DNA of 64,000 nt from Zantedeschia hybrid cultivar (GCA_030544215.1 JARZZO010000003.1:27780379-27844378), one strand, 5' to 3'; shown: positions 1 to 12,872, counted from the first letter of the stretch. The notes: a model not told the origin generated them from the letters alone. Translations and numbers: made by a program.

Positions 1-849
1 ATTACAATCAGTAGAGAAAACCTCCAGGCCCAAAGAGGACGTCTTATCCTCCGCTCCTGGAGTCTGTATCAGACATATTCAACGCCCTTATGGCAGCTAA
101 TGCTTTGGTATTGCCAAAGGATAAAATAGTCTGGCTCCAGAATGCTGATGCCTCCATGTATTGCGTCTTCCATAGACAACCTGGGCATACAGTGGATGCA
201 TGTTTCCAATTCAGGGACTACAACCATGACCTGAATGAGCGAGGGGGTATTGATTGGGAAGAGATGAGAAAGTATATAGCCGCCTGAAGGTGAGGAGACC
301 GCAACAACAATAGCAGTAACAACAACAACAATAGCAACAACAACAGCAACAACAGATACAAAGAGCACTAGCACGGGTAGCAGCACCACCAAACATGGGA
401 ATAGTGCAGAACCCACTGCTGGAGCACCAAAACCAAGTTTCCCCGATCCTAACCCATAGATGGCTAACAGGGGACAACAGTGGAAGGTAGAGGGGTCTTC
501 CTCTATTTATTCAACGGGCCATGTTCCGAGTACCGCCGAACAACCGCCCCGCCATATCCTCCGCATACCTAAACCAGGATCTATTACCATCACCCCCATA
601 CCGACACTCGCCTATCTTAAACCCCCCACTAAATCTAAACTAAATAACCCCTAACCACCAAGTTATGAGCCACTCATGCCATCTAAACCATTGCTACGCA
701 TACTATTTCCCACATCACCTGCACCAACCACCCACCCCAATACCATGTAACCCTCCAAACCACTCATCCGCGTTCCAGCACTTCCACCAAATAACCCACC
801 ATCACCCATACACGAACCCATTACCCCCTCTAAACCCCTCATCAACCCG
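1..849 (+). pseudogene. E1 gag C-terminal part with variant zinc knuckle
   Basis: Residues encoded near 150-220 contain a zinc-knuckle-like box reading Cys-x2-His-x4-His-x4-Cys (CVFHRQPGHTVDAC), i.e. the usual CCHC knuckle with His in the second position. The same box is present in element I near 50030, so it is a family trait and not a local mutation. Downstream, 298-360 is a CAA/CAG-type repeat corresponding to the Gln-rich tract of I. From 500 to 840 the DNA encodes a Pro/Thr-rich low-complexity linker interrupted by stops. The frame is lost after about 287, so this part is not translatable as one protein. Confidence 0.7.
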
Positions 850-2427
850 GTGGTACTTAAGATATCACCTAGACCTTTCGATGTTGAGCAGCACACGCTC
901 TGGAGTCGGAGGATCTTCAACAAAGTCTTCCCTCAATCCATAGTTAGAGACGGCCCGTCGCAGCCGCCAAAAGAAGTACAGAATGAAGAGAGTGCACCTA
1001 GCACTCAGTATGATCTGGTAAAGCACCTGGACATAACCTTGGCACGCATCTCAATGCTTGAACTAATTAAAAGATCCAAGACCTACCAAGAAGCTTTAAT
1101 AGAGTATCTCAAAAGGGTTATGGTCAATGAGGACGTGCCAATAGAAAAGATCACTGAACTGCTAGTTCCACAAGAGGATCAGCCCTCCATCTCATTTCAC
1201 ACATCTGAATTAGCACCGGCAGCAGCTAGGGGCATGACCCTAAGCATTACAGTCAACATTTGCAAGAAGGCTGTAGATGCATGTCTGGTTGATACAGGAG
1301 TTTCCATTAATGTGTTGTTACCGAAGACCCTAGAATTCTGTGGTATACCTAAAGAGAAGTGGCTGCCTTCCCCCATATCTGTTACCACCTATGACAACTC
1401 TACCCGTTCCCCTCTGGGAATGGTTTATTTGAACGTGGAGTTAGGTCCCATTTGTCACGCCGAGGTCGAATTCCATATTCTTGAGATCGACCCTACGTTG
1501 AAAGGCATCTTTGGCCGTCCCTATATCAAATCACTTGGGGCAATTTCGTCTACAAACCATCAATGCCTCAAGTTTCCATACAAAGGACTGCTCATCAAAG
1601 TAACGAGCATGCCTATCCTTGCTGCTGCTCACTCTCTGAATATCAAGCCGACTCCCTTACCAGGCCAACAACCCATTCTATCAGTATTACAGGTCTATTC
1701 TCCTTCGGCTGATCCTTTGAAAGCCACTATGCCTGTTCCTTGCTTGGTGGATGCTGTAAGAAGGGGGAAGTGCATGAGTATCCCAGACTGGGATATCATG
1801 ATGAAGGGTGGGTATCAAGTAGGGAAAGGCCTGGGCATGCAATTACAGGGCAGAACCACACCTATTAGAGACAACAGAAGAGCACCTGGTAATGGTCTGG
1901 GCTATAGGCCAGCAAGGGCGAGACGACACATTGTTCAGCAGCAGGAAGACGAAGACGGTCAAAAAATTTGGAAGACAATGACTACACCGTGCAAAGAAAA
2001 TCGGGATCCCTTGACTTGGACCTTGTATACACACTTCATTAAGGGACCCGTAATTAATCACGATAATAACACCACGTTGGTGATCACTTACCACTTCGAC
2101 CTGCATGACATTTATGGTAGAGATCTAGCCAGACACAGTTCTGAGTTGCTGACGTACCGGTCCTTAGAGGCTCTGCGGCCGATAAAGAGGAGGAAGATTC
2201 AAGATCCAGAATACGAGTGGTACTGCTGGTTTGATATATGGGACCTGTACATTGCACTAAACATGTTATTCCTTTATCCCTCAGAACCAAAGTGGCCGCC
2301 ACTGATAGATGAGTTGATTGAAGGGCCTAGGGCCATTTTTTATAAGAGAATCATGCTAAGCGAAGAGACAGACGAAGGGGAGCCTGATGACCCCTACCAG
2401 CCTGGATTTACCACAGACCTTCTCTAG
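850..2427 (+). pseudogene. E1 aspartic protease and G-patch-like region of gag-pol
   Basis: This is a 525-codon open stretch. A retroviral-type aspartic protease starts around residue 130, with the active-site triad in CLVDTGVS at about residue 147 (the family copy in I has DTGAS). A 'GRPYI' flap-end motif follows at about residue 220. Residues about 320-365 contain a G-patch-like segment (GYQVGKGLG, then GNGLGYRP), a domain known after the protease in some retroelements. The stretch then runs through a conserved linker of unknown role. It stops at TAG 2425, where I and O continue. No independent start is implied, since the protein would be part of a polyprotein. Confidence 0.8.
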
Positions 2428-5230
2428 AGGGGAACCTATCCCCATCATGTTTTTACCCTCCATAGCTCGGGCTCTACCCATCATTGTTACTCTGTCCTCT
2501 CGAAACCTAATTTTTCAGATTCCTCTTGATCTTTAGAGGATCTATAATTCAATCTGAGACATATTGCTATATGGTCCCCCTAATCCTTTACCCTTGGTGC
2601 CGTTACCTCCATCTTCGTATCCTCCTCCTTTATATATTCACTCATGTTTAATGATCAACACTCAAAATCTCCAAAAAAAAATGCCAATTTGGCAATTTTC
2701 TCTTCCCAAATCCTCGTTGAGGAAACTTCATACTACTTGTCCCATTGTACCCTATCGTGAGGGTCACTCGGACAAGATTCCCTTCTAGATCTACTTTGCC
2801 CCTCCCCTCGGGAGGATTTACCTGTATCACATCATGTTCCCCCTGATTTTTATCCTTCTTCGTCCTTACTAGGTCAAGATAGGGAGTCTAATCGTAGGGA
2901 GTTTAGTTCTAGGCAGGTTAGTGAGATCAACCAGGTTAAGAAGTCTAGAAAGTCTAAGGGTAGACGAATTCCGAATAGATACCTCCAGGATTTAGCCTTA
3001 AGATGCCTTTCTTGCGCTCAGATCCTCCAGCTTTTAGAGAATCCCATTCAGTTGCCAGAAGGATTTGAAGTTGATGAGTTAGTTAACGATGGATATGGGG
3101 TGTATGAACTTCTACACGAGAAAGACCCCATCATAGAACATGAGGAAGATGACCAGGACGCGGCTGAGGCATATGCTAGTGGAGTGAAAAGATTTGATGA
3201 ACCCTCAGCCGCCGTAGAAGAACCTACCAAAGAAATCAATCTAGGAACTAAAGAAGAACCTAAGGTTGTCCTCGTTTGTCAGAATCTATCTAAGTCAGAG
3301 GAGGAGACAGTGGTTCAAGCTCTCAGAGACTACAAGGACACTTTCACCTGGAGATATGAAGATATGCCGATGTTAGATTCATCCCTAGTGGAGCACCAAT
3401 TAATATTGAAATCAAGAGCTAACCCGGTCAAACAGAAGTTGAGGCGGTTCCACCCTCAGATGGCTTTGAAAATGAAGAAGAGGTCGGTAAGTTGCATAAA
3501 GCTAAATTTATTAGAGTTGTCCTCTATCCGCAATGGGTGGCAAATATATTCCCGATCATGAAAAAGGATGGGAAGGTCAGGATTTGCATTGACTTCCGAG
3601 ATTTGAACCGAGCGTGTCCTAAAGATGATTTCTCACTGCCACACATAGACGTACTCATTGACAACACAGCTGGTCATGAGACACTGTCATTCATAGATGG
3701 ATTCTCACGGTATAATTAGATTCGCTTGGCAGAAGAGGACTAAGAGAAGATGTCATTCACTACACTTTGGGTCACTTATTGTTATGTCGTTATGCCAATT
3801 GGATGAAGAATGCTGGAGCCACTTACTAGAGGACTATGATGGCTATATTCTATGACATGATGCACATTGATTTAGAAGTATATGTGAATGATCTATTAGT
3901 GAATCTAAGACTAAGGCTGAGCATGCCAAAGTTTTAGCGAGAGTTTTGGAAAGGTCAAGAGAATATCAGTTGAAAATGAATCCCAAGAAATGTGTATTTA
4001 GTGTCTCATCAGGGAAGTTATTAGGATTCATCGTGAGTAAACGGGGTATTGAGATCGATCCCAACATTGCTAAAGCTATCAGAGAGATGTCACCTCCTCG
4101 AAATTTGAAAGAATTAAGAGGATTGATCGGGGAGTTGCAATTTATTCGCCGCATTGTCTCCCAACACTCACAAAGGTATAAGCCATTTTATGAGCTTACT
4201 AAGTCGCGAGTCAAATTTGATTGGGACGATAAGTGTCAGGAGGCGATCGATGGATTGAAGACATATCTAGCAAGTCCTCATGTCTTGAGACCACCATCTA
4301 CGAACAAACCTTTGATTCTATACATTTTTGTCCGGGATGATACGGTGCGGACTGTCCTAGCACAAGAAGATGAAGAAGGGAAAGAGTGGGCAGCCTACTA
4401 TCTCTCTAAACTTCTCAACCCCGCAGAACAGAGATATGCAGCGATGGAGAAGACCTGTGCTGCATTGGTATGGCTGGTTTAGAAGCTGAAATACTATTTT
4501 CTAGCTCATGAAGTCCATTTCATTGCTAGGATGAATCCCATCAAATTCTTCCTCGAGAAATCTGTTCTCACCGATCGATTAGCACGATGGCAAAGCTTTC
4601 TCTCTCAATTTGATATCATCTATGTTCAGCAAAAAGCAATCAAAGGCTATGCCATTGTAGAACATCTTGCTCATCACCCTCTTCCTCGTTTTGATCCAGT
4701 CAGAACGGAGTTTCTGGATGAGGAACTAATGTCTATTAGTGGAATCAAAGATGATATGTGGACTCTGCATTTTAATGGAGCTCTAAACTCTCATGGTAAG
4801 GGTATCGGCATTGTTCTGCTATCACCTGAAGGTGTTACCATTCTACAAGCCTTTCAGCTTGACTTTCCTGTCACCAACAATATTGCTGAATATCAGGCTC
4901 TTCTAGTTGGTCTCGAGGTTGCTCACTTCCATGGTGCCACCAAGCTCAAAATTGTGGGTCATAGTTAGTTGATTCTTCGCCAAGTGCTTACCAAGTACCA
5001 AACTCTTGATCCTAAACTCAAGCCTTATTAAAAACTCACTTTTGCCTATGTCAAGCTTTTCACTAGATTGATCTTTGTCCATGTTCCTCGAAATCAAAAC
5101 ATCTTAGCCGACGCTCTAGCTTCTCTCGCATCATCCCTGAATTTCCCAATCAGTAGAAACTCTGAATCTATCATCGTTCATAGGTATCTCTCACCCACCG
5201 TGAAAGACCCTTCATTCCTTAAGATTAAGG
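2428..5230 (+). pseudogene. E1 reverse transcriptase, RNase H and second RNase H, decayed
   Basis: A linker (2560-3430) leads to RT at about 3480-4000, with motif CIDFRDLNRACPKDDF. The catalytic YVDD box reads YVND near 3885 and is followed by a frameshift. The 'tether' and first RNase H lie at 4000-4640 (LLGFIVSKRGIEIDPN, AAYYLSKLLNPAEQRY). A second RNase HI-like domain at 4740-5230 begins MWTLHFNGALNSHGKGIG; its DGA motif has become NGA, and a TAG lies at 4966. A second, plant-type RNase H is typical of the Tat lineage. Stops at 3717, 3741, 4480, 4966 and 5028 show loss of function. Confidence 0.85.
2673..2681 (+). other. A9 tract that decides the reading frame between PR and RT (E1)
   Basis: There are nine A residues in the linker between protease and RT. 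Upstream of it the protease frame is open. Downstream, the conserved sequence (SSQI.VEETSY and later SLLDLLCP) is in the -1 frame. Element I has the same A9 with the same frame change, while element O has A7 and reads straight through. Confidence 0.55.
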
Positions 5231-5283
5231 AGAAATTATTGAAAAAGGTCAGAGAAGGAGATATTGTAGAGAAGTGAGAGATC

Positions 5284-6648
5284 ATGCTGTTAGAATTGCA
5301 AGAAGAGATGGATGATGAAGAGAAACCATGGTACTTTGAGATTGCCAAATACTATGGAGATCAATCATATCATGAAGAAGCCACAGCTGAGGAGAAAAGG
5401 GCTATCAAGAGAGTTGCTCAGAGATACACCCTAGTTGCAGCAGCACTTTATAAACGAGGTTTTGACGGTGTTCTTCTGAGATGCTTAGACGAAGATGAGC
5501 TTTAGAAGATTATGGAAGGAGCTCATGCTGGAGTTTGTAGTGGCCATGTTAATGGACAAATGTTATCGAAGAAAATCCTTAGACACGGATATTATTGGTT
5601 GACTATGGAAGAAGATTGTGTATGGTTTGTATATAGGTGTGTTAAGTGTCAACTTCATGCCGACAAGATCCATTCCCTCTCATCTTCACTCCATCATATT
5701 TCCTCCCCATGGCCTTTCGCTATGTGGGCTTTCAACATCATTGGTCCCCTCGGTGATCCCAATTCTGGCATTAAATAGAAATCCTTCGTTCTCACGACAA
5801 CGGAATACTTCACCAAGTGGGTAGAAACCGAAGCTTACACGGAAGTCAAAGCGTTAACCGTTTGCAAGTTTATTATGAAGAATATCACCACAAGATACAA
5901 GATTGCAAGCACCATCGTCACCAACAATGGACCACAGTTCATATCACAAGAATTGAATGGCCTCTGCAACATGTATAAAATTGCATTGCATCATTCGTCT
6001 CCATATTATCCTCAAGGCAATGGCCAAGCAGAGGAAACTAATAAGACCTTGATAAAAATCATCAAGAAAATATATAAATCTAACCGATACATAGATTGGC
6101 TAGAAAAATCAATGGAGGCTTTATGGGCATACCGAACTCCAATCCGCACGCCCACTGGGCAAGACTCCATATTCCTTAACATTTGGAATGGAGGCAGTAG
6201 TTCTATATAAGGTCCTCATCTCGTCCCTAAGAGTACAATTGAACAAGGAATTTTCTATTGATGGGCATCGCTCTGCACTCCTTCCTCAATTAGAACTTTT
6301 AGACAAGAAAAGATAGTTAGCCGCTAATCATGCACGAGTATATCAAAATAGATTAGCACGCTTTTATCAAAAGAATGTCATTGAACGTAATTTCAAAGTA
6401 GGTGAAATAGTGGTCATAAGAATTTTCATAAAGTCAGGTGGTCCACGTTCTAAGCTCCAACCCAACTGGGAAGGACCTTATGTTATCTCGCATGCTTTTT
6501 TTGGTAATGCCTATCGCTTAGTTAATGTAGAAGGGAAAGAGTTAACTCATCCCTGGAATGGTTTATATCTTAAAAGTACTATCCTTAGATTAGGTGTGTT
6601 GATCGGCATGGTACAAAGACCAGTGAATTTAGAAAATTTGAAGTCCTA
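5284..6648 (+). pseudogene. E1 integrase, catalytic residue lost
   Basis: The segment 5284-5505 is the linker before the integrase. A HHCC zinc-binding domain lies at 5512-5670 (His-x-His region, then CVKCQLH). The catalytic core runs from about 5700 to 6150. In I the core reads FDIIGPLG, TDNGPQF and NGQAEATN. In E1 the second block is TNNGPQF, so the catalytic Asp is changed, and the first reads FNIIGPLG. The C-terminal part (6410-6648, SGGPRSKLQPNWEGPYVI) is preserved. In-frame stops at 5503, 5776 and 6208 break it into pieces. The coding end near 6648 faces the 3' end of gene B. Confidence 0.85.
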
Positions 6649-7319
6649 AATTCCCTTTTTAGTCTTTCGTAATCTAATTCAGGAGTCATTATACACACAC
6701 AAACATGCTTTGTCCTCGAGTAACAAGAGATGTGAAGTCCAAGGAAAACTGACAGCTTGACTGAGAGTGTAAAGTACAACCCATCCTTGTTTTATTATTC
6801 CTTTTTATTCTCGGCTCACGATGTCGGAATGAGGCTCAGGAGAGAGTACTAAAAATACCTGCCATCTTAGTAGGAGGACGTCATAAAAAAAAAGGAGGGA
6901 AAGAAAAAAAGATAGGCCCCACAAAAGAAAAATCAGAAAGACAAAAACCAAATCAAGTACAAAAGGCCACAAACGTCAAATCAAAAGGCCATATATATTC
7001 AAATGAAAGGGAGTGCAAGGTCAAAAATACTCCGCAAAGTGAAAATGACCGAACCCCTTTGGACAATAGGATAAATGATGGATATCTTCCTGAGTCTCCG
7101 AAACCCTCTCGAGAGCTTTCTAGACCATTTCTTCCTTTCTCTCTAAGGGACGTACTCCAAGCTTAAAGAATGGCCAAAGTTGACTAAGAGTCGGATCATC
7201 AAATAGATCGAAGATATAAGCATAATAAAAGCACGATAAACCTGTATTAGGTTATTAAAGAATGATTAGGAAATTAAGAAGAGGAATAAGTAAACTCTGT
7301 TGATCAATATACCATGTTG

Positions 7320-7560
7320 GTCTTTAGAGAAAAATTGAATATTGGAAAATTTTAAAAAAATGAATACTTGAAAATTACAAACAATTGAATATTTGAAAAT
7401 CAGAAAAAAAAATTGAATATTTCAAAACCATTTTTTTTTAATATTTCAAAACAAAAAAAAAATTGAATATTTCAAGACCAAAAAAATTTGAATATTTCAA
7501 AACCACAAAAAAATTGAATATTTCAAAACCAAAAAAATTACAATTGCAAAGCAAAAATAT
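7320..7560. repeat. A/T-rich minisatellite in E1 spacer
   Basis: About nine degenerate units of 22-28 bp occur, each like TTGAATATTTCAAAACC followed by an A run. O (34130-34430) has the complementary-looking GGTTTTGAAATATTCAATT units and I (42540-42740) a GAATTTTTGACATATGTA unit at the same structural position. The repeat type has therefore changed between copies. Confidence 0.75.
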
Positions 7561-7696
7561 TTTAATTAGCATTTGTTTGTCACATCATGTGTGTTGCATC
7601 CTTTTTAACTTTCAATGAGCATTTGCATGCTTGTATGTTGCATTTTACCATTTACTTCTCCCTTTAAGTTTAATTATTTCACCTTCATTAAATAAA

Positions 7697-7770
7697 GGCT
7701 TTGCCCCTTGACTCTTCTACCAAGGATAGGATCAAGTAGCCAATTATTTAACTGGGCAAGGGGCTAAGCC
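7697..7770. promoter_or_regulatory. Conserved hairpin at the convergent 3' ends (E1)
   Basis: The arms are GGCTTTGCCCCTTG (7697-) and CAAGGGGCTAAGCC (ending 7770), an inverted repeat flanking about 45 nt. O (33921-33995) and I (42349-42422) have equivalent arms. The position between gag-pol and gene B suggests a 3'-end or transcript-stability role; that role is inferred. Confidence 0.45.
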
Positions 7771-7945
7771 CGAACAAATATTTAACTTGTTTGTTCAAGT
7801 CATGCGCAGGTATGAAAGGAAAGTCAATAGAGAAGAGTACAAAGGCAAGTCCCTTCATATATATCAAAAGTGTTCATGTACAAGTGTAAGTCCATCTACA
7901 GGACTTCAAAACAAAAGGAAGATACATCAACATCAACATCAGCCC

Positions 7946-10568
7946 TTAAGGCTGACTCTTTCCTGCACCCTCATCATATTGACTCTGCGCTTTATCTAGT
8001 ACCTTTGGCATCCTAGAAGGTGGCGGCAGCGGTCCCATTGAGCTCAGTCCAGCCTGGCCTGAAGACACGGCAACACTAGTAGTGAAAGCACTCGCCTGTC
8101 CCCGCTCCTGAGCCCGCTGACGTGCTCGCTGGTACCGCTCCTCCACACTGCGACGCTCGTGCTCAGCAATCCCTAGCTGAACCCGCAGTAAGGTCATCTC
8201 CGCATCCATCTGTCTTCGCTCCTCACGCTCGCGGTCTCGTTCTTCTACAATGACCTCCAGTTGTGACTTGAGTGGTGAAAGCTCTTGAGGCAGGTCACTA
8301 GTGGAGAGCCTCGTCAGCTGCTCCTCCAACACGGTGAGATAGGCCTCTCTACCTCGAGCCTCCTCGAGAGCCTAACAGAGCTCTTGAACCTGCAACAAAG
8401 ACATCGTCAGTTAACTAATCAAGCAAGCAACGAATACCTTGTTGAAAGGAGGAAAGCAAGTTGAAGACTTACCTGAGTAGCAGCATCGTCCTCAACCTGG
8501 GTAGCTCGGCGGATGGCTAGGGCCAACTGACTCCACAAGTCAGTAATGGTGGCCTCGTGTGCAGCACTGGAAGACGGGCCGACAGCAGCAGAGGATGAGG
8601 GAGGATCCGCGTAAGTGTAAGCGGCGTACTGTAAAAGAGGAGACCACCGTCAGTGTGTAAGTATCAAAACAATTTAATAAAAGGAATAATTCATGTTTCA
8701 TTCATCCATATCATGCTTACCAGTTCATTCAGTTCCTTCTGCACTTGTTTTAGTTGGGCCTCTGCATCCTGGAGGTGGCCCTGGAGGGTGATGATGGTGG
8801 CATCCCGCGCATCCTGCATATTCATACCATATCATATCATACATTCACAAATATAAGCAAGATAATTAATAAAATGAAAGAAGCATTCATGACATGCACA
8901 TCATGTTACTTACATCGAGAGGACGGAGTAGCTGGAGGTGGGTGGCATAATGGGCTCGGTAGTGCTGCAGATAAGCATCGCTGCTCACTGCATGCGACTC
9001 CACCAGTATCCCATATCAATGCCAATCGTCTTGCTGATCCGGGAACTTGGCGCTCCAGTCGGTGTGGTCTTGCTTGCCCCTCATGGTCCTCCCGATCCCC
9101 TACGTGATCTCTTCCTTTACCCATTCTTGATGCAGCCTCAGTGTCTGCATCACCAGCCTCAGGCGCAGGAGGGCTATCTCATTCATACAATGCAACCACA
9201 CTTGACGTCCGAACTACCCCGTCCGTGCTCTACCTAGGGCTGTCCTGCATAGTCCATACCGAGGTATGGACACTAGATAACCTACATTCATATAAGTTAG
9301 TTGCATTACATTTCGTATGAAAATAATGATAAATAAATTAATAAAACACTAAACGAGTCATGATAAACCTTTAAATCATCAATCAAATATTCAATCAAAT
9401 GTTTAAAATAAATGTTAATTTAACAAGTGTCTAAAGACGTTCTAACAAAATAAATAATTAATAATTAAATATTTTAACAACATTCTAATAAAACAAATAA
9501 TTAATTAAGCATTGTAATAACATGAAACATAATAATAATGGCAAGAAAAGAATAAAAACTCACCAGCAACTCTGGGTAGTCGAGGAACTAACGGCAGAGG
9601 CCGTCAGCTGGTGATACTGTGGCGCCGTATCCCCTATCGGACGCCACCGTTGTGCTAACGAAACTACCGCCGGCTGTGGGGATGGCCTCCCTCGGCCCAG
9701 AGGAAAATAATAATAACTCCAGATCTGCATATAAGAATATACATGTTAGAACCATATGCATTGCATCATAAGCATTTAATGAAATGAATAGATTTAAAAT
9801 GAGTTAAGTACCTGGAGGAAGGCCGTGAAGCCACTGATGGTGGTCTCCCAGTTTGGTGTGACGGCGGGAGATATCAGTGAAGAGATAAGCCAGAAGGGCT
9901 ACACCCTAGGCATACTCGCCTAGACGATCAAGATCTATAAGGAGACTCAAGAAATGACAATAGATGTAGTCGTCCTTGGTCCTGAAAGGAAGCCTACCAA
10001 AGAAAAACACTAAGAATCTCCTAAGATCTCTATATGCACTAGCCCTATCACTCGGATCCTGGCAGTAGACTGCGCTAGCTGCCCTCGCCAATCTCTCTCT
10101 CAACTTCTCCCTAGACTCATCCGTCTGCTGTCTAAGCTCTACTAATCCTAAGGATCTCTCGATGGTTGTCCCCAAGAGAGTCCGAGACTCTCGGCCCTCT
10201 ATCCCTGTCACCTCTAATCCTAACAGCTCTAGTGCTAACTCTCTGTAATCGGGATACGTGATCTCGCTAACTGTCCGACCTTCTACCCGAAGGCTGGTGA
10301 TTCTAGTGACATCCTCGAGACTGGGATCATGTATCCCCAAGGCATTAGAAATGCCCTGCTTTCAGCGTGCCATCTCTCTCTCAATACCTGAAGTAGCACC
10401 GGATCTATTCAAAACGGCTCTCTCCATGAAAGCCGCCACCTCTGCAAGTCCCATTGCCGCTTCGCCGGCCGTTTCGGGAACTTCCTTACCCTTGGGCAAA
10501 TCTACCACCTCGATGGCAGTGACACGGCGTCGCTTCCCGCCTATCTCGCTAGGTCCACCGGATTCCAT
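7946..10568 (-). pseudogene. E1 gene B: plant-mobile-domain-like protein with C-terminal coiled coil
   Basis: The start is ATG at 10568. By comparison with I and O the exons are about 10568-9812, 9724-9564, 9281-8914, 8813-8721, 8628-8474 and 8389-7946, with GT/AG borders. The N-terminal half carries the PMD-like signature (DPSLEDVTRITSLRVEGR, then RRFLVFFFGRLPF). The last exon is a charged coiled coil (LEEQLTRLS, then IAEHERRSVEERYQRARQRAQERG) with a Ser/Pro-rich tail. Exon 1 is fused directly to the middle of exon 2, which indicates a deletion of intron 1 and flanking codons. Stops include a TAG at the third codon of the 9281 exon and one in the last exon. The molecular function of PMD proteins is poorly known; host relatives (MAIN/MAIL) affect TE silencing. 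Confidence 0.75.
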
Positions 10569-10828
10569 GGGAGTTGAAAGAGAGTTAGAGAGAGAGAGAG
10601 CCCAAGGGAGTGAGAGAGAGAGTTTGAGAGTGAGAGAGAACATAGCGATGAGAGAGGGTGGCTGGAGAAGCTCGCCGGAGTGACCGAAGCTCGCTGGATT
10701 TGAGAGAGATGGCCGGAACTAGAGGGAATTGCTGATGATCGTTAGAGATGTAGAAGAAGGGAAGAGAGAGAAAGTGAAGGAGATAATGAGGGGAGAAGGT
10801 GCTCGGGCTTGCGTGACCTTGTTTGAAA

Positions 10829-11172
10829 TCGTGTCTGGGAACAACGACGCTAATAAGTGGCGCACAAACTGAGGCGGCAATAGAAAATTTTTAAAATTTG
10901 TTAAACGCGTCCCCCAAGGGCAACGCCTTTTGGAATTAACTACCTTTTTCGGTCTGGGCCGTACCACGGAAATACAGAGTAATCAGTAATACGCGTCTAT
11001 GAAGGAGGATGCGATTCAGCGAATTAATGTTGGAAATCTCTGGAAAATAAGGGAGAGAAATTGAAAGGTGTCTTCCTGACACGACGTTATTTGGACCGTT
11101 AAGGATTAAATTCTTATTTTCAAAAATTGAAGTTGACTGAAACGCGTCTCTTTGTGTCGATGCGATTTGAAT
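10829..11172. repeat. Palindrome cluster, E1 A-B interval
   Basis: Five copies of the GCGTC-N8-10-GACGC family occur, at about 10829-10850, 10902-10930, 10988-11017, 11069-11096 and 11137-11172. The clearest arms are TAAACGCGTC and CAACGCCTTTT. Others are degraded at CpG positions. Confidence 0.6.
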
Positions 11173-11179
11173 TAAATAA

Positions 11180-12557
11180 GCCCGAACCTTGAGGAGTTTT
11201 TACATATGTTTTCCATAATTCTCGATTGGCTTCATGAGGAGTTTTTACACAACGGATGAATCCGATGTTCCACAGAGTTGCAATGAGTTCTGTCGCCTCA
11301 AAGTCCTCATCAGTTACCAAGGCCCGCTTCCTAATTAGAGAAAGAGAAGATATTTCTGGAAATTCATAGCGTGGCATACTAAGTTGAGGGTGACAGTGAT
11401 GTAGATTGTAGAGAACAAACTCGGTCACCACGATGAGTCGGAGCTCTGTGCCAGCACCACTGCATACTCAAACTGTCTTTTCCACGAGAGCAAGTGGCGT
11501 GGATTCAGATCCAGTCCTTGGCATAGTGTTTAAGTACGCACACCAGTCAGCTCGAGTCTTGAAGTTGGGCACTCGATCGGTCATGTTGTAGTTGAACTTC
11601 ACAATGTTGGCAATATGGAAGATAGGACTGCACTGATACATTTGGGATATCTTTGGAACCTCTTCTTCATTATGGTTGAATTTGAAGTGGAATTCTACCT
11701 ATAGAGCTAAGAATAGCATGCTACCATAAGGAGGCTGACCTGTAGAAACTGCAGAGAGCCCACTGTAGAGATAGGCTAGAACCGATGTGTTGATCTGCTT
11801 TCCTTCAAAAATCCCACTAATTGCACAGATCTGTTCATCTTCTAGAACATTATCTTGGGCAGGGAATACTAGAGCTCCAACCAAGCATGTGGTGAATGCC
11901 TTCATCACGTTCTCTATATCTTCATCTATAAGATTCTCTATCTTTATCAGAGTCCATTCGGCTAATTTAGCAAGATTGATTCCCTTCTTAGTAATATGGC
12001 CTTGAACTTCTTTTGAACCTTTTATGATCTTCTCTAATAATTATTGACCTGTGATCTTTTCCGTCATGAACATTATATCACTCAAATCAGGTTCATCATT
12101 GTTGATCTTGAGCTTAGGAAGACTCAATAGGAGTTCGGCTTCTTCTAAGAGGATAGTGGCTTCGAACGTGGAGAAAAGAAAGGTATGACTTTAAGGATGC
12201 CATAACTCGATCAAAGCGCCAATTGCAGCCCGATCCATGCTTGTGCTTTTGTAATGTTTGGCATGGATGACCAACCGTTGAATATGCCACTTGAATATAT
12301 GAAGAGAATCTTCTTGGACAATGGAAGAAAGGATATCTCTAGATAAAAAAAAGAAATTGGAATAGTTCTATCATGCTCATAAAGAATTTGGAGAACGTGT
12401 GGAGAGTTTCATAGAGAAAGAGAAGAATTGATTTGATTAGAAATTAGCTTACTTGTAGGTTAGGATCTCGCCCGCTTAGATGATCTTTCACTTCAGAAAG
12501 CTTTTTAATCGTCTTTCTCATCCTCTTGTTTGAAGAATCTTGTGAAGAATGTTCCAT
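11180..12557 (-). pseudogene. E1 gene A: PMD-like protein, multiple stops
   Basis: Exon 1 is 12557-12453 (ATG, 35 codons, ending with CAA before GTAAG). Exon 2 starts near 12338 after an AG acceptor and ends near 11180. Recognisable pieces are the WHP motif followed by the LLLGLP-like helix region (12200-12100), KAFTTCLVGALVFPAQDN (11908-), and EFVLYNLHHCHPQL to KRALVTDEDFEATELIATLWNIGF (11431-11250). The layout '..WHPQTHTF.. EEAELL.GLP' resembles the plant mobile domain (aminotransferase-like) family. At least two in-frame stops lie in exon 2, including one just after the WHP motif. The 3' end has a short duplicated CVKTP segment. Confidence 0.75.
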
Positions 12558-12693
12558 CCTCTTGAATAAATTGATTGATCTTCCTCCTTGATTTCATCTT
12601 GCTCTTCTCCTCTTTCTTTTGAGCTTTGGAGAAAATTCTCTAGCTTTCCCTCTTGATTGCTTGTTGTGTTGCTCTGATATGAAGAGAGGAAGG

Positions 12694-12700
12694 TTTTATA
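12694..12700 (-). promoter_or_regulatory. TATA box of gene A (E1)
   Basis: On the minus strand this reads TCTATAAAACC, about 137 nt upstream of the ATG of gene A. The copies in O (19020) and I (37222) have TATATAA at the corresponding place, which supports a promoter for gene A separate from the LTR. Confidence 0.55.
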
Positions 12701-12808
12701 GAAGAGTTTGCAAAGTTGGGAAGCCCTTTCCGAATTGGAAGAGGGATGTGCATGAAGGAAAGTGGAGTTCAGATTGGAGTTAGAACAGAGAACAGTTTCT
12801 GTAAATCA

Positions 12809-12872
12809 AATGGCATCTGGAAGAGACGACGTCATTTAAATGACGTTTGTTAACAATGACGCCATTTAATTA
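12809..12872. repeat. Palindrome pair upstream of gene A (E1)
   Basis: Two adjoining copies: AAATGGCATC..GACGTCATTTA, then AAATGACGTT..GACGCCATTTA. O (18853-18917) and I (37051-37119) also have exactly two copies here. Confidence 0.65.

Larger units (their letters stand above)
6650..7945. other. E1 spacer between converging pol and gene B
   Basis: No credible gene was seen. The spacer starts with sequence also found after pol in I (43200-43490) and O (54109-54353). It continues into the minisatellite at 7320-7560 and a conserved hairpin at 7697-7770. Confidence 0.6.

Noticed and set aside
69..477. Val- and Cys-rich minus-strand ORFs
   Set aside because: Antisense readings of the CAA/CAG repeat in gag; low complexity.
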